From Gemmatimonadota bacterium (GTDB lineage Bacteria; Latescibacterota; UBA2968; UBA8231): 7,657 bases of DNA. The notes below the pieces were generated by a model. That model ran no database searches. It saw only the letters and a list, made by a program, of their open reading frames with translations, and was not told the DNA's origin. Shown in pieces: positions 6,342 through 7,657 of the stretch. Both the position numbers and the translations under genes were made by a program. How positions within the stretch are numbered: the first letter of the stretch is position 1; every line of letters starts with the position of its first letter. Location: positions 436 to 8,092 of the forward strand of contig JAPOYQ010000593.1 in the NCBI GenBank assembly GCA_026706505.1, written 5' to 3'.

Positions 6342-6370
6342 GAAGTGGACGGCAGACTACGACGTCGGAT

Positions 6371-6378
6371 AGGGGAGG
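6371..6378 (+). promoter_or_regulatory. Ribosome binding site deciding the GTG start of the ABC gene
   Basis: AGGGGAGG lies four bases before GTG 6383. The reading frame is open only from 6329, after a TAA at 6326-6328, and contains no other ATG, GTG or TTG before 6383, so this site fixes the start. Confidence 0.65.
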
Positions 6379-6382
6379 CTCA

Positions 6383-7657
6383 GTGTTCGCGATTCTCCGG
6401 CCCATAGCCCAGATAATCGAATATTACCCTCGGTGCGCCCGCTTAGTTTGGGATGCGGCCGGGCTGAATGCCATCCTGGCCGTTGGAGTAAGCATGCTGG
6501 GTGCTGTGGTTCCGGCTGCGCAGGTCTGGATCACCAAGATTGTCATCGACAACATAGTCAGCGCCGTGGGTAATGGGGATGGAGCCGCAGTGGACTGGAT
6601 CGGGCTGCTGATACCGGTCGCTGGTGTTTTCGGCGTTTGGATCCTGGGTTCTATATGTAGCGCGGCGGCGAATGGGCTGATAGAAAAAGTCGGGTACCTT
6701 GTCAGAACCCACAGCGAGTATTTGATCATAAGGAAGGCGGCTCAGCTCGACATCGCCTTCTTCGAGAACTCGGCCTTTTTCGATGAAATGGAAAAGGCTA
6801 GGAGCGAAAGCAGCTATCGAGCTTACAACCTCGCCGCCTTGTCTCTGACAATCGTTTCCTCATTGACCGGACTTACAGCCATGTTGGCAGTACTGATCTC
6901 AGTACACTGGGCAGCGCCAATAATACTGCTCGTCACTTCGGCACCGCAGGTGATCGTCGGCGGTCATTACGCCGGCAAGCACTTCTCATTGGTCGGAGCA
7001 ATGGCCAGTAACCGGCGCATGGCAGAATACATGTCGCGGCTACTCGGCTCTCGCGAGGCAGTCAAGGAGATCCGCATCTTCTCACTGCACGAGGAGTTAC
7101 TGAGACGATTCCACAATTTCTGGAGGTTATTCGGCAAGGAAACATTTCGCCTCCGGTTCGCCCAGGAACGATTCGGTTTTCTTTTAGGATTGATTACAAT
7201 GATGGGAACGGCATCCATCTGGGCTTACGCCGTCGTGCGAGCCGTGGGTGGCCATATCAGCGTGGGCACCGTAGCACTTGCATTCCAAGCTGCCGAGCAG
7301 GGACGATCTGGGTTTTCCAACCTGTTTAGTAATCTTGGGATTTTCTACGAGCATACGATCTTCGCCGGAATTCTCTTTCGGTTCCTCGACCTCGATCCTC
7401 GCTCAGTTGAAGGGGCGCTGGCACCGCCCCCTGCATCGCCTGCACCAGCTCCAGATCGTCTAACTCAGAGCATTGAGTTCCGGAACGTCTCCTTCCGCTA
7501 TCCAGGCTCCGACAAGTATGTGGTAAAGAACGTCTCTTTTACTCTCAGAGTGCGCGAATCGGTAGCCATTGTCGGGGAGAACGGGGCTGGCAAGACGACC
7601 GCCGTCAAGCTCTTGGCGCGGTTTTACGACCCCACGGAAGGCGCTATTTACTTGGAT
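6383..7657 (+). CDS. ABC exporter, fused membrane and ATPase domains (5' part, 425 codons, cut by window edge)
   Basis: The frame from GTG 6383 runs uninterrupted to the last base of the window. Residues ~26-335 form an exporter-type membrane domain, with hydrophobic helices near 26-50, 72-92, 148-172, 174-196, 264-288 and 292-335. The intracellular loop contains D-I-A-F-F-E-N-S-A-F-F-D-E-M-E-K-A-R (123-140), a form seen in ABC exporters of peptide and natural-product clusters. A Pro/Ala linker (347-357, A-P-P-P-A-S-P-A-P-A-P) leads to the nucleotide-binding domain: I-E-F-R-N-V-S-F-R-Y-P with A-loop Tyr 373, then Walker A G-E-N-G-A-G-K-T-T (398-406, Lys 404). Q-loop, signature and Walker B lie beyond the edge. 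It probably works as a homodimer or heterodimer in the inner membrane, and the substrate is unknown. Codons such as ATA, TTA, AGG and CGA are more frequent than in the operon, suggesting a different history. Confidence 0.88.
   Translation, partial: MFAILRPIAQIIEYYPRCARLVWDAAGLNAILAVGVSMLGAVVPAAQVWITKIVIDNIVSAVGNGDGAAVDWIGLLIPVAGVFGVWILGSICSAAANGLIEKVGYLVRTHSEYLIIRKAAQLDIAFFENSAFFDEMEKARSESSYRAYNLAALSLTIVSSLTGLTAMLAVLISVHWAAPIILLVTSAPQVIVGGHYAGKHFSLVGAMASNRRMAEYMSRLLGSREAVKEIRIFSLHEELLRRFHNFWRLFGKETFRLRFAQERFGFLLGLITMMGTASIWAYAVVRAVGGHISVGTVALAFQAAEQGRSGFSNLFSNLGIFYEHTIFAGILFRFLDLDPRSVEGALAPPPASPAPAPDRLTQSIEFRNVSFRYPGSDKYVVKNVSFTLRVRESVAIVGENGAGKTTAVKLLARFYDPTEGAIYLD

Larger units (their letters stand above)
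6233..6382. other. Divergent intergenic region (150 bp)
   Basis: This AT-richer gap separates the minus-strand operon from the plus-strand ABC gene. It holds the operon promoter at 6250-6278, a weaker possible plus-strand promoter at 6310-6341, and an 8-base palindrome CGACGTCG at 6360-6367 just before the ABC ribosome site. I see no RNA gene, terminator hairpin or riboswitch. Confidence 0.6.

Noticed and set aside
6360..6367. Palindrome CGACGTCG as an operator
   Set aside because: It is only eight bases, does not extend outward, and is unpaired with a second site. Such a match is easily due to chance.
6424..6729. Minus-strand open frames opposite the start of the ABC gene
   Set aside because: They overlap the membrane domain of a clearly recognisable ABC exporter and look like low-complexity shadow translations.

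Overview
The window is bacterial: genes are tightly packed, ribosome sites are Shine-Dalgarno type, and adjacent genes overlap as ATGA. It is fairly GC-rich. Secreted PQQ-fold beta-propellers that open with a W-P-Q-W-L-G-P motif are commonly multiplied in Planctomycetes, Verrucomicrobia, Acidobacteria and related uncultured lineages. That hints at such a source, but nothing here fixes the taxon.

Minus strand, positions 6278 down to 1, is one apparent operon. A sigma70-like promoter (6250-6278) precedes a secreted eight-bladed propeller (6232-5144). It is followed by a HemN/HemW-superfamily radical SAM enzyme (5147-3810). Then comes a head-to-tail array of secreted paralogous propellers: copy A (3796-2549), copy B (2552-1311), copy C (1314-73) and copy D, whose first 25 codons (76-1) are cut by the window edge. 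Every junction but one is a 4-base ATGA stop/start overlap. The exception, radical SAM to copy A, is a 13-base gap holding a consensus ribosome site. Copies B and C are exactly 1242 bp each, so start codons recur every 1238 bp (76, 1314, 2552). Copy B is a visible mosaic: its front is close to copy C and its back close to copy A.

Positions 6233-6382 are a divergent intergenic region. From 6383 to the right edge, on the plus strand, runs the 5' part of an ABC exporter: six-helix membrane domain, Pro/Ala-rich linker and the start of the nucleotide-binding domain with Walker A. Its base composition looks lower in GC than the operon.

How the genes work together is inference. The five propellers carry Sec signal peptides and should act outside the cytoplasm as scaffolds or binding proteins. 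They lack the heme-binding motif and vicinal disulfide expected of true quinoprotein dehydrogenases. The radical SAM protein has no signal peptide and is cytoplasmic. What links it to the exported propellers is unknown and is the most interesting question here. The ABC gene is divergent and may be unrelated.
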